The position numbers were made by a program, and so were the translations under genes. From contig CAVWNY010000003.1 of the NCBI GenBank assembly GCA_963756545.1, forward strand, positions 372,001 through 436,000: DNA of 64,000 bases. The letters are read 5' to 3'. The notes under the pieces are model-generated. The model searched no databases. It was not told the DNA's origin and saw nothing but the letters and a program-made list of their open reading frames with translations. This DNA comes from DATFDN01 sp963756545. GTDB taxonomy: Bacteria > Pseudomonadota > Alphaproteobacteria > Acetobacterales > Acetobacteraceae. This document shows positions 1-7,209 of this stretch, piece by piece; position 1 is the first letter of the stretch; each line of letters opens with the position of its first letter.

Positions 1-244
1 CGAATTCGGGGGGTCGCTGCCGCTCGCGGTGGCCGCGTACAACGCCGGTCCTCGACGGGTCGAGCAATGGCTGCGCGACAACGGCGATCCGCGCACCGGC
101 CAGGCAGACATCCTGGACTGGATCGAGCTGATCCCCTTCGAGGAAACCCGTAACTACGTCGAGCGGGTGCTGGAGAACGTGGTGATCTACCAGGCTCGGC
201 TGGGCGAGTCGACCGGCACGCTGACCGCGCAATGGATGCGATAA
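1..244 (+). CDS. Soluble lytic murein transglycosylase, C-terminal end only
   Basis: The reading frame enters from the left edge (frame of base 2) and stops at the TAA at 242-244, so only about the last 80 residues are visible. The stretch AAYNAGP followed by W, then DWIELIPFEETRNYV, is the conserved C-terminal half of the SLT/GH23 domain that cleaves peptidoglycan glycan strands with formation of anhydro-muramic acid. The GTG at 29 is an internal codon of this motif, not a start. The stop overlaps the start of pgpA by 13 bases, which suggests translational coupling. The catalytic Glu lies outside the window. The family call is firm; the exact Slt subtype cannot be decided. Confidence 0.85.
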   Translation, partial: EFGGSLPLAVAAYNAGPRRVEQWLRDNGDPRTGQADILDWIELIPFEETRNYVERVLENVVIYQARLGESTGTLTAQWMR

Positions 245-708
245 GCGATGTGAGGCGCCTCGCACGCCTGCTGGCGAGCGGCTTCGGCACGGGCTACGCA
301 CCCGTCGCGCCCGGCACGGCCGGGTCCGTCGCGGCGGCGTTGGCCGGCGCCGGGCTGATGCTGTGCGGCCCGCTCGCGCTGCCGCTCGGCGCGCTTGCCG
401 CGAGCCTCGGGGGGTTGTGGTCGATCCGTGCCACGGGCGAGGCGGACGGAGATCCAGGCTGGGTGGTGATCGACGAGGTGGCCGGTCAGTGGATCACGCT
501 GCTCGGCCTCGCGCGCCCGACCCCGCTTGGGGTAGCGGCTGCGCTGGGGGTGTTTCGGTTGCTCGATGTCGCCAAGCCCGGCCCGATCGGATGGGCTGAT
601 CGCCAGCGCGGGCCGGCCGGGGTGATGGCCGACGACGTGATCGCCGGGGCGCTGGGCGCGGGCATTCTGCGCGCCGTTCGGAGGCGGTTCCCGCAGGCGT
701 TCGGCTGA
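232..708 (+). CDS. pgpA: Phosphatidylglycerophosphatase A
   Basis: This 158-residue protein dephosphorylates phosphatidylglycerol phosphate to phosphatidylglycerol at the inner membrane. The PgpA signatures are all present: GYAPVAPGTAGS (residues 21-32), DEVAGQWI (81-88), FRLLDVAKPGPIGWAD (108-123) and GVMADDVIAG (130-139). The acidic residues of these blocks are the presumed metal and catalytic ligands. Hydrophobic segments around 33-65 and 88-108 fit a membrane enzyme, and the length is normal for the family. The ATG at 232 lies inside the last codons of the upstream transglycosylase gene, so the two are probably co-transcribed. Confidence 0.93.
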   Translation: MDAISDVRRLARLLASGFGTGYAPVAPGTAGSVAAALAGAGLMLCGPLALPLGALAASLGGLWSIRATGEADGDPGWVVIDEVAGQWITLLGLARPTPLGVAAALGVFRLLDVAKPGPIGWADRQRGPAGVMADDVIAGALGAGILRAVRRRFPQAFG

Positions 709-740
709 GACCAACGGCCGTAACTCTTGACCTATTCTCC

Positions 741-824
741 GTCATGCCCGCGAAGCGGGAATCCAGGCGGACGGCTCGGAACTCGGTGCGCGCGTGCCTG
801 GATTCCCGCTTTCGCGGGAATGAC
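741..824. repeat. Palindromic repeat, family A, copy 1
   Basis: This is an 84-bp element with long imperfect inverted arms. The left arm begins gtcatgcccgcgaagcggga and the right arm ends with its complement at gggaatgac (position 824). Each arm also contains a small internal hairpin of the cccgc-gcggg type. A second copy lies at 53292-53377. The arms are conserved between copies and the centre is not, as in REP/MITE-like dispersed repeats. Here it is intergenic, 33 bp after the pgpA stop. Confidence 0.85.
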
Positions 825-883
825 GATCTCGGCGCGAGCGTACCAGGATAGCTCAGGACAAAGGGCCGCTAGCTTATGATAGC

Positions 884-1035
884 AGCCCACCTAATGATTG
901 ACCCTTCGCCGTCGTCATGGCCGGGCTTGGCCCGCCACCCACGTCTTGAACAACCGCAAAGACGTGGGTGGCCGGCCTTCGCCGGGCATGACGAACGCAT
1001 TACGGATCGGTCAGTGTCTGAGCCGGTTGGTATAA
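884..1035. repeat. Palindromic repeat, family B, copy 1 (long form)
   Basis: This roughly 152-bp element is almost identical to 18695-18847; the differences I see are a few substitutions and one base indel. It can fold into a multi-stem structure: an outer gtcatg/catgac stem, a ggccggg/cccgg(c)c pair, and a central hairpin with arms cccacgtctt and aagacgtggg. Both long copies end in ggttggtataa. A shorter copy of the core is at 28953-29036. The rest of 709-1121 holds family A copy 1 and the 5' region of the small peptide gene; I see nothing else in it. Confidence 0.88.
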
Positions 1036-1121
1036 TACGGCTCCCACGAAACTTTGATTCGGCAGAGGCATCCGACGCGACTACGAAACGTTTCTAGGAA
1101 GTTTCGTTGCGGAGGGCTGCG

Positions 1122-1199
1122 ATGCGCATGATCCTGCTATGGCTGCTCGGTATCCCCATTCCGGTTCTGATCCTGCTCTGGATCTTTCACGTGATCTGA
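1122..1199 (+). CDS. 25-residue hydrophobic membrane peptide
   Basis: ATG at 1122 and TGA at 1197-1199 encode a peptide beginning MRMILLWLLGIPIPVLIL and ending in FHVI. It is one short transmembrane segment with a central GIPIP kink. A strong ribosome-binding sequence (ggagggc, 1111-1117) lies at good spacing, and a cgaaac/gtttcg inverted repeat lies just upstream. Its 3' part overlaps, on the opposite strand, the last codons of the GNAT gene ending at 1137. I recall similar tiny hypothetical proteins in proteobacteria but cannot verify that here. Function is unknown; it could be a stress-induced or complex-associated membrane peptide. Confidence 0.6.
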   Translation: MRMILLWLLGIPIPVLILLWIFHVI

Positions 1200-1721
1200 C
1201 GCCGACAGTATGAGCGACGCCTCCACGATTTCCGGATCGTGAGGCAGGTGGCGCAGGGCGAATCCCAGGTTGCGGGCGAACACCAGCATGGTGGTGTTTT
1301 CCGCAAGGATCTCGCCCCGAACCTCGCCGACGCCGTGCAGGCGGGCCCAGTCGAGCAGGCGGCGCATGAGGTGGGTGCCCAGGCCCTTGCCCTTCACGTC
1401 CTGGCGCACGATCACCGCGAACTCGGTGGCGTCCGGCGTCTCCTTATGGGCGAGCCGCGCCACGCCGACGGCCTCGTCCGTCGCAACGCGCACCGCGATG
1501 AACGCCATATCCCGGTCATAGTCCAGGCGGGTGAAGCGGGCGAGCTGTGCCTGCGTCAGTTCACGCACCGCCGCGAAGAAGCGCAGGCGGATGTCCTCCG
1601 GGGTCAGCCGGTGGAAGAAGGCATCCAGGCGGGGCGCGTCGTCGGCGCAAATCGGGCGGATCGTCAGGTGCTCGCCGGCCGTGTCCCAGTGCTCCTCCAA
1701 CTCGGAGGGGTAGCGTGCCAT
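1137..1721 (-). CDS. GNAT family N-acetyltransferase
   Basis: This 194-residue protein resembles the acetyltransferase domain found alone or fused to acyl-CoA synthetases (Pat-like protein lysine acetyltransferases). Visible features are an N-terminal ITIRPI-type strand (here LTIRPICADD, about 19-28), RLRFF near 46-50, and the acetyl-CoA pyrophosphate loop QDVKGKGLGTHLM (about 107-119), followed by NTTMLVFARNLGF. The last 20 or so residues are polar and unlike the family; they lie antisense to the 25-residue peptide gene at 1122-1199. The substrate cannot be told. It is divergent from the SDR gene at 1796. Confidence 0.85.
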   Translation of the reverse strand: MARYPSELEEHWDTAGEHLTIRPICADDAPRLDAFFHRLTPEDIRLRFFAAVRELTQAQLARFTRLDYDRDMAFIAVRVATDEAVGVARLAHKETPDATEFAVIVRQDVKGKGLGTHLMRRLLDWARLHGVGEVRGEILAENTTMLVFARNLGFALRHLPHDPEIVEASLILSASDHVKDPEQDQNRNGDTEQP

Positions 1722-1795
1722 CGGGTCTCCTCGGGCTTGGCCGCCGCGGTGCCGCGCGCCACACTACGCCCGCCTGACACAAAGGGGGGGACATC

Positions 1796-2542
1796 ATGGT
1801 CGAGCGCGTCGCGGTGGTCACGGGTGCGGGCAGCGGCGTCGGGCGGGCCTCGGCGCTGGCGCTGCTGAACGACGGATATGCGGTGGCGCTGGCCGGACGT
1901 CGGGCCGAAGCGTTGGAGGAGACCGCCGGGATGGCGAAGGCCGGCCGGGCGCTGGTCGTTCCGACCGACGTGCGCGAGCCGGACTCGGTTGCCGCGCTGT
2001 TTTCGCGCACGAAGCAGGAGCTGGGCCATCTGGACGTGCTGTTCAACAACGCGGGCGGCAACGTGCCATCCACCAACTTCGGCGATTTCACGTGGGAGCA
2101 GTGGACCTCGGTGGTCGCGGTGAACCTGAACGGCATGTTCCTCTGCGCCAACGCCGCCTTCCGCATGATGCGCGACCAGTCGCCGCAAGGCGGGCGCATC
2201 ATCAACAACGGCTCGATCTCGGCGCACGTGCCCCGGCCAGGCTCGGTCGCCTACACGGCCACCAAGCATGCGGTCACCGGGCTGACCAAGACGATCGCGC
2301 TCGACGGGCGGCGTTTCGACATCGCGTGCGGCCAGATCGACATCGGCAACGCGGCGACGCCGATGACCCGACGGATGCAGGGCGGGGTGCCGCAGGCGGA
2401 CGGCTCGACGAAGCCGGAGCCCACGATGGACGTGGAGCATGTCGCGCAGTCGGTCCTGTTCATGGCCAACCTGCCGCTGGAGACGAACGTGCAGTTCATC
2501 ACCGTCATGGCGACGAAGATGCCGTTCATCGGGCGGGGGTAA
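1796..2542 (+). CDS. SDR family oxidoreductase
   Basis: This 248-residue classical short-chain dehydrogenase has the NAD(P)-binding TGAGSGVG (9-16), NNAG (84-87), catalytic Ser140 in NNGSIS, and the YxxxK pair Tyr153/Lys157 in YTATKH. The Arg in the AGRR block after beta-2 suggests NADP(H) preference, but that is inference. A strong purine-rich stretch (aaaggggggg) sits upstream of the ATG. The substrate is unknown. The next gene (GFA family) begins 7 bases after the stop, suggesting co-transcription. Confidence 0.9.
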   Translation: MVERVAVVTGAGSGVGRASALALLNDGYAVALAGRRAEALEETAGMAKAGRALVVPTDVREPDSVAALFSRTKQELGHLDVLFNNAGGNVPSTNFGDFTWEQWTSVVAVNLNGMFLCANAAFRMMRDQSPQGGRIINNGSISAHVPRPGSVAYTATKHAVTGLTKTIALDGRRFDIACGQIDIGNAATPMTRRMQGGVPQADGSTKPEPTMDVEHVAQSVLFMANLPLETNVQFITVMATKMPFIGRG

Positions 2543-2549
2543 GAGCCGG

Positions 2550-2957
2550 ATGGCGAGGGTAGGCGGATGCCAGTGCGGTCATGTTCGCTACGAAAGTTCC
2601 GGCGAGCCTATGGCGCTTTACGTGTGTCATTGTAGGGCGTGCCAGAAGCAATCGGCGTCCGCGTTTGGCATGTCGCTGCGAGTTCAACGTTCAGGTCTCC
2701 GCATCACAAGCGGCGATCCACAGGCGTGGGGGCGCGACACAGATAGCGGAGGCCGTCTGAAGTGCTTCTATTGTCCGCGTTGTGGCTCGCGCCTCTGGCA
2801 CGAAGACGATCCTCCCTCGGACACAGTCACGATCAAAGCGGGGTCGCTGGACATTCCGGTCGATGCCTCGGCTGCCATTCACATTTGGACCTCACGCAAG
2901 CTGCCGGGCATCTTGATCCCTGCTGCTGCCGAGCAGTTTCTCTTGGAACCAAACTGA
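2550..2957 (+). CDS. GFA (glutathione-dependent formaldehyde-activating)/CENP-V family protein
   Basis: This 135-residue zinc protein has the family's cysteine pattern: CQCG (C7, C9), CHCRAC (C26, C28, C31) and CxxCPRCGS (C72, C75, C78), with structural and putative catalytic zinc sites. Members are usually annotated as GFA, but few have a proven activity and most are functionally undefined. The start at ATG 2550 follows the SDR stop closely. A longer frame upstream to 2439 only overlaps the SDR gene in another frame and has no homology. It probably belongs to the 1796-3383 transcription unit. Confidence 0.88.
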   Translation: MARVGGCQCGHVRYESSGEPMALYVCHCRACQKQSASAFGMSLRVQRSGLRITSGDPQAWGRDTDSGGRLKCFYCPRCGSRLWHEDDPPSDTVTIKAGSLDIPVDASAAIHIWTSRKLPGILIPAAAEQFLLEPN

Positions 2958-2981
2958 CCGGGCCAGTCGTGGGGATTTCTC

Positions 2982-3383
2982 ATGAGCGTGCTGATCAACA
3001 TCGACGTGCCTGATCTCAAAAGCGCCGTCGTGTTCTATACGCAGGCGTTTGGCCTTTCGGTCAGGCGCCGTTTCGGCGAGCATGGAGTGGAACTGGCGGG
3101 TTGGCCGGTTTCCCTGTTCCTCCTGCAACGGGAAGCCGGCTCCGTGGGCGCAGGCGATAGTCGCCGCACATACGAACGGCACTGGACGCCCATCCATCTC
3201 GACGTCGTGGTGGACGACATCGAGATGGCGCTTCCCCGTGCTATTGACGCGGGGGGTAGGGTCGAGGGGGAAATTCGCACGGCAGTGTGGGGCAAGATCG
3301 CCGTGCTTGCCGATCCGTTCGGCCACGGCCTGTGTCTGATCGAATTCCTGAACCGCGGCTATGACGAGATCGCAGGAACATAA
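2982..3383 (+). CDS. VOC family (glyoxalase/bleomycin-resistance-like) protein
   Basis: This 133-residue single-domain protein has the beta-alpha-beta-beta-beta repeat of the vicinal oxygen chelate superfamily. It opens with NIDVPDLKSAVVFYTQAFGL, has a second half starting HLDVVVDDIEMALPRAIDAGG, and ends DPFGHGLCLIEF, where the Glu is a typical metal ligand. The ATG at 2982 lies 24 bases after the GFA stop, so it is probably the last gene of this small operon. Substrate unknown. Confidence 0.85.
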   Translation: MSVLINIDVPDLKSAVVFYTQAFGLSVRRRFGEHGVELAGWPVSLFLLQREAGSVGAGDSRRTYERHWTPIHLDVVVDDIEMALPRAIDAGGRVEGEIRTAVWGKIAVLADPFGHGLCLIEFLNRGYDEIAGT

Positions 3384-3424
3384 CCGGAGCCATGGCCGCG
3401 CCCATCCTCGGTCATGGCGCCGGT
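3383..3424. terminator. Probable bidirectional terminator hairpin
   Basis: An imperfect inverted repeat (arms accggagccatggc, 3383-3396, and gtcatggcgccggt, 3411-3424) fills the gap between two convergent genes, the VOC gene ending at 3383 and prfB ending at 3426. No clear T tract follows on either side, so it is a weak call. Confidence 0.4.
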
Positions 3425-3425
3425 A

Positions 3426-4557
3426 TTACCGCGCCTGCGCGCTCGCTTCCGAGCGGGTCGCCCCGACCCGGGCGGCCAATGCGGCGGCCATGAACTCGTC
3501 CAGCTCGCCGTCCAGCACGGCGCCTGGATTGCCCTTCTCCACCCCGGTCCGCAGATCCTTCACGAGCTGATACGGCGCCAGGACATAACTTCGGATCTGG
3601 TGGCCCCAGCCGATGTCGGTCTTCGCGCTCTCGACCGCTGCCGAGGCGGCTTCGCGCCGTTGCAACTCCTGCTCGTACATGCGCGCCTTCAGCATCGCCA
3701 TCGCGGTGGCGCGGTTGCGGTGCTGGCTGCGGTCGGTCTGGCAGGCGACGATGATCCCGGTGGGAAGGTGGGTGATACGGATGGCGCTTTCGGTCTTGTT
3801 GACGTGCTGGCCGCCCGCGCCCGACGCGCGATAGGTGTCCACCTTGAGGTCGCCCTCGTTGATGTCGATCTCGATCGTGTCGTCCACCACGGGATAGACC
3901 CAGACGCTGGCGAAGCTGGTCTGCCGGCGCGCCGCGGCGTCGAACGGGCTGATCCGCACCAGGCGATGCACGCCGGCCTCGGTCTTGAGCCAGCCATAGG
4001 CGGTCGGGCCGCTGATCCTCAGGGTGACGGATTTCAGGCCGGCCTGCTCGCCCTCGCTTTCGTCCAGCACGTCCACCTTGTAGCCGTGCTGCTCGGCCCA
4101 GCGGGTGTACATCCGCATCAGCATCTCGGCCCAGTCCTGCGCCTCGGTGCCGCCGGCGCCGGCGTTGATCTCCATGAAGGCGTCGTTCGAATCGGCCTCG
4201 CCCGACAGCAGGCTCTCGATCTCGCGGCGCTTGGCCTCCGCGGCCAGGGCGCGCAGGCCGGCTAGCCCCTCGGCCGCCATCTCAGCGTCGCCCTCGGCCT
4301 CGGCCATCCCGATCAGCTCGACCGTGTCGGCGACCTCGGAGTGCAGCGTCTGGACGCCCTCGATCTGGCTGGCGAGGTAATTGCGCTCCCGCATGAGCTT
4401 CTGCGCGGCCGCGGCGTCGTTCCAGAGGGTCGGCTCCTCGGCGCGGGCGTTCAGCTCCGCGAGGCGGGCCTGGGCGGCGTCCCAGTCAAAGATGCCTCCT
4501 CAGCAGCGCGACGGACTGCTCGATCTGCTGGTTGAGGGCGTCGGATTCGGCGGACAT
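3426..4557 (-). CDS. prfB: Peptide chain release factor 2, with programmed +1 frameshift
   Basis: RF2 recognises UGA/UAA and triggers peptidyl-tRNA hydrolysis. The start is ATG at 4557. Codons 1-23 are read in one frame up to CTT (4491-4489), which is followed by an in-frame TGA (4488-4486). Skipping T4488 continues in the long frame to 3426, giving 376 residues, close to other RF2 proteins. The catalytic GGQ is at residues 248-250 and the stop-codon-reading SPF at 203-205, which identifies RF2 rather than RF1. A start at 4394 would give an N-terminally truncated protein. It begins 7 bases after the mrcA stop, so it probably depends on the mrcA transcript. Confidence 0.95.
4485..4500 (-). promoter_or_regulatory. 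prfB: prfB programmed +1 frameshift signal
   Basis: Read on the minus strand the site is AGGAGG CAT CTT TGA C: an internal Shine-Dalgarno, a 3-base spacer, the slippery CTT and the poorly terminating TGA-C. This is the classic autoregulatory element of RF2: when RF2 is scarce, the ribosome pauses at UGA and shifts +1. The downstream frame joins exactly to the conserved RF2 body. Confidence 0.95.
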
Positions 4558-4564
4558 GACGGGC

Positions 4565-7153
4565 TCAATACAACCCGCCCAGCGAGGTGTCCACGCCGGC
4601 CGCGCCCGATCGTGTCGCGCGCGCCTCGGCCGGGCCGCCACTCAGCAGGTCGGGGTTGTCGGCCCCGAGCGGCGCCGACGCGCCGGGCTCCTGGCCGGGC
4701 TTGAAGGCCCCGGTGACACGCCCCGCACCGGTGTCCCAGGCCGCCATCGTCAGGCCCGAGGGCATCGGGAAGCCGAGCGGCGGACGGCCCTTCAGCGCGG
4801 CGGCCATGTAGTCGTGCCAGATGGGTGCCGCCACCGCCGCGCCGGACTGGTTCTGCCCGAGACTCGCCGGGTTGTCGTAGCCGACCCACACCACCGTCAC
4901 CAGCTGCGGGGCGAAGCCGGAGAACCAGGCATCGTTGAAGTCCTGGCTGGTGCCGGTCTTGCCGGCGAGCGGCCGATTGAGGCCCTTGCCGGCGGGCACG
5001 CCCGTGCCCCGCGTGATCACGCCCTGCATCATGGTCACGAGCTGGAACGTGCTCTGCGGATCGGCGATCCGCGGGCGCGAATCCTCGACCAGCGGCTCCG
5101 CCGGGCTGTCGCAGACGCAATCGATGCCGGCCGGGCGCCACACGACGTGACCCTCGCGGTCCTGGACGCTGTCGATCAAGGTCGGCGCGACCTTGCGCCC
5201 CAGCATGGCGAAGCTCGCGTAGGCGCCGGCCTCGCGCAGCACGGTGGTATCCACCGCGCCGAGCGCGGCCGGCAGCACGCGCGGCAGCTTGTCGGTCATG
5301 CCGAATGCCTCGGCGGTCTGCGCCACGGCCGCCATGCCGACGCGCTGAGCGACGCGTACGGTGACCAGGTTCAGCGACTGCTCCAGCGCCACGCGCAGCG
5401 GCGTCGGGCCGTTGAAATCCATCTCGTAGTTGTTCGGCCGCCAGTAGCCGCCGCGACCGTCCGGCAGCGACAGCGGGGCGTCCAGGAAGCGATCCGACGG
5501 CGAGACGCCCTTCTCCAGCGCGGCAAGGTAGACGATCGGCTTGAAGCTGCTGCCGGGCTGCCGCTGCGCCTGGGTCGCGCGGTTGAACTGGCTGGCTTGA
5601 AAGCTCCAGCCGCCCACCAACGCGAGCACGCGCCCCGAGTTGGGGTCGAGCGAAACCAGCGCTCCCTGAACCTGCGGCACCTGGCGCAGCAGCGCGTGCG
5701 CCGGCCCGGTGGGTTCGACCATCACCACGTCGCCCCAGCGCAGCATGTCCGACAACCGCCGGAACGGCACCCCCGCATGACCGTCGCGGTCCATCGGATG
5801 GTTCCAGGCTTCGTCGGTCATGTGCAGCAGCGCGGTGCGCCGTCGCGTCGGTTCTCCGGCGGCGGCCGGTGCCTCCAACCAGCCGACGCGGGCATCGCCC
5901 AGCCGAGTGCCTAGCACGATGGCGAGGCGCCAGCTCGGCAGCATCGCCGGGGGCGCCGTCAGGCGGGCCAGCGCGGCCGGCCAGTCATGCTCCAGCGCCG
6001 GGCCGGTCGGCACTTGGGTGACCGGCCCGCGCCAGCCGCCCATGCGGCGGTCATAGGCCATCAGCCCGTCGCGCACCGAGGTCTCGGCGGCGGCCTGCAG
6101 CACTGGGTCGAGGCTGGTGCGCACCGACAATCCGCCCTCGTTCACGGTTTGCGCCCCGAACCGCTGCACCAGTTCCTGCCGCACCTCCTCGGAGTACCAG
6201 TCCGCGCCGGGGATGTTCGGCGGCCCGTGGAACTCGGTCGGAACCAGTGGCTCGGCCTGGGCGGCCTCGGCCGCGGCGCGGGTGATCACGTGGTCCTCCG
6301 CCATCCGGTCCAGGACCCAGTCCCGGCGCCCCTTCGCCTGCTCGGGATGGCGGAACGGGTTGTAGTTCTGCGGCGCCTTGGGGAGAGCGGCGAGCATGGC
6401 GTCCTGGGCCAGGTTGAGCTGGTCGAGCGGGCGGTTGAAATAGGCCTGCGCGGCGGCCTCCACGCCATAGGCGCCTTGTCCGAGGTAGATCTCGTTCAGA
6501 TAGATTTCCAAGATGCGCTGCTTGGACAGCGTCTGCTCCATCCGGATTGCGACGATCGCCTCCTCGATCTTCCGTTTAAGGGTGATCCGGTTGTCCAGCA
6601 GCATGTTCTTGGCGACCTGCTGGGTAATGGTGGAGGCACCGAGCGGGCGCCTTCCCTCTCCCACGCGGGTCAGGTCCGTCATGCCGGCGCGCACGATCGC
6701 CACCGGATCGATGCCCCCGTAAATCCAATAATCCTTGTCCTCGGCCGAGACGAAGGCCTGCCGTACCCGCTCGGGGATGGCGGAGTAGGGCACGAAGATG
6801 CGGCGCTCGTTCGCCAGCTCGGCGAGCAGCCGGCCGTCGCCGGCATAGACCCGGCTCATCAGCGGCGGCGCGTAGCCGCGCAGGCCGTCGACGCTCGGCA
6901 GGTCGGCTGACACGCGGGTCCACACGGCGTACGCGGCGATCCCCCCGCCCACGGTCACCAGGGCGGCGGCGCCGAGCAGCGCACCGACGATCCGCCGCGC
7001 CCATCTGCGGCCACCACGCCGGCGCGGCGCAGGCTTTGCGGCAGGTCTGCCATCCGTGCCGCGATGACCGTCGTGCGGGGATCGCGGCGTCAGCGGCGCG
7101 CGCGCGGTCAGTCGTGCGTTGGTCGGTCGGCCATCGGGGGGTCGTTCGTTCAT
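4565..7153 (-). CDS. mrcA: Penicillin-binding protein 1A (bifunctional transglycosylase/transpeptidase)
   Basis: This 862-residue class A PBP polymerises and cross-links peptidoglycan in the periplasm. In order: a Pro/Arg-rich cytoplasmic tail (1-54), a transmembrane anchor (about 55-78), a GT51 domain with Glu138 in the EDK block, GASTITQQVAKN (172-183) and KQRILEIYLNEIYLGQGAYG (211-230), a linker, and a transpeptidase domain with SSFK (Ser535 nucleophile), SLN (593-595) and KTGTS (732-736). ATG 7153 is chosen because reading further upstream only runs into the insertion sequence. prfB follows 7 bases downstream. The IS at 7210-8420 separates it from amiC. Confidence 0.94.
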   Translation of the reverse strand: MNERPPDGRPTNARLTARAPLTPRSPHDGHRGTDGRPAAKPAPRRRGGRRWARRIVGALLGAAALVTVGGGIAAYAVWTRVSADLPSVDGLRGYAPPLMSRVYAGDGRLLAELANERRIFVPYSAIPERVRQAFVSAEDKDYWIYGGIDPVAIVRAGMTDLTRVGEGRRPLGASTITQQVAKNMLLDNRITLKRKIEEAIVAIRMEQTLSKQRILEIYLNEIYLGQGAYGVEAAAQAYFNRPLDQLNLAQDAMLAALPKAPQNYNPFRHPEQAKGRRDWVLDRMAEDHVITRAAAEAAQAEPLVPTEFHGPPNIPGADWYSEEVRQELVQRFGAQTVNEGGLSVRTSLDPVLQAAAETSVRDGLMAYDRRMGGWRGPVTQVPTGPALEHDWPAALARLTAPPAMLPSWRLAIVLGTRLGDARVGWLEAPAAAGEPTRRRTALLHMTDEAWNHPMDRDGHAGVPFRRLSDMLRWGDVVMVEPTGPAHALLRQVPQVQGALVSLDPNSGRVLALVGGWSFQASQFNRATQAQRQPGSSFKPIVYLAALEKGVSPSDRFLDAPLSLPDGRGGYWRPNNYEMDFNGPTPLRVALEQSLNLVTVRVAQRVGMAAVAQTAEAFGMTDKLPRVLPAALGAVDTTVLREAGAYASFAMLGRKVAPTLIDSVQDREGHVVWRPAGIDCVCDSPAEPLVEDSRPRIADPQSTFQLVTMMQGVITRGTGVPAGKGLNRPLAGKTGTSQDFNDAWFSGFAPQLVTVVWVGYDNPASLGQNQSGAAVAAPIWHDYMAAALKGRPPLGFPMPSGLTMAAWDTGAGRVTGAFKPGQEPGASAPLGADNPDLLSGGPAEARATRSGAAGVDTSLGGLY

Positions 7154-7199
7154 GGGCGGTCGGTATGGCCCTTGTCGCCGGTCGAAGCCAGCGTCGACC

Positions 7200-7209
7200 G
7201 CTACACGGG
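7200..7209. repeat. Target-site duplication of the ISAs1 element, left copy
   Basis: gctacacggg directly precedes the left IS end at 7210 and is repeated exactly at 8421-8430. A duplication of 8-10 bp fits the ISAs1 family and shows that the element arrived by transposition. Confidence 0.92.

Noticed and set aside
1031..1036. TATAAT as a defined promoter for the small peptide
   Set aside because: No matching -35 hexamer at proper distance; it coincides with the end of a repeat, so it is kept only as a possibility within a finding.
4394..4394. Start of prfB at ATG 4394
   Set aside because: It would remove the N-terminal domain; the frameshift joins the upstream 23 codons plus 31 more in the correct frame.
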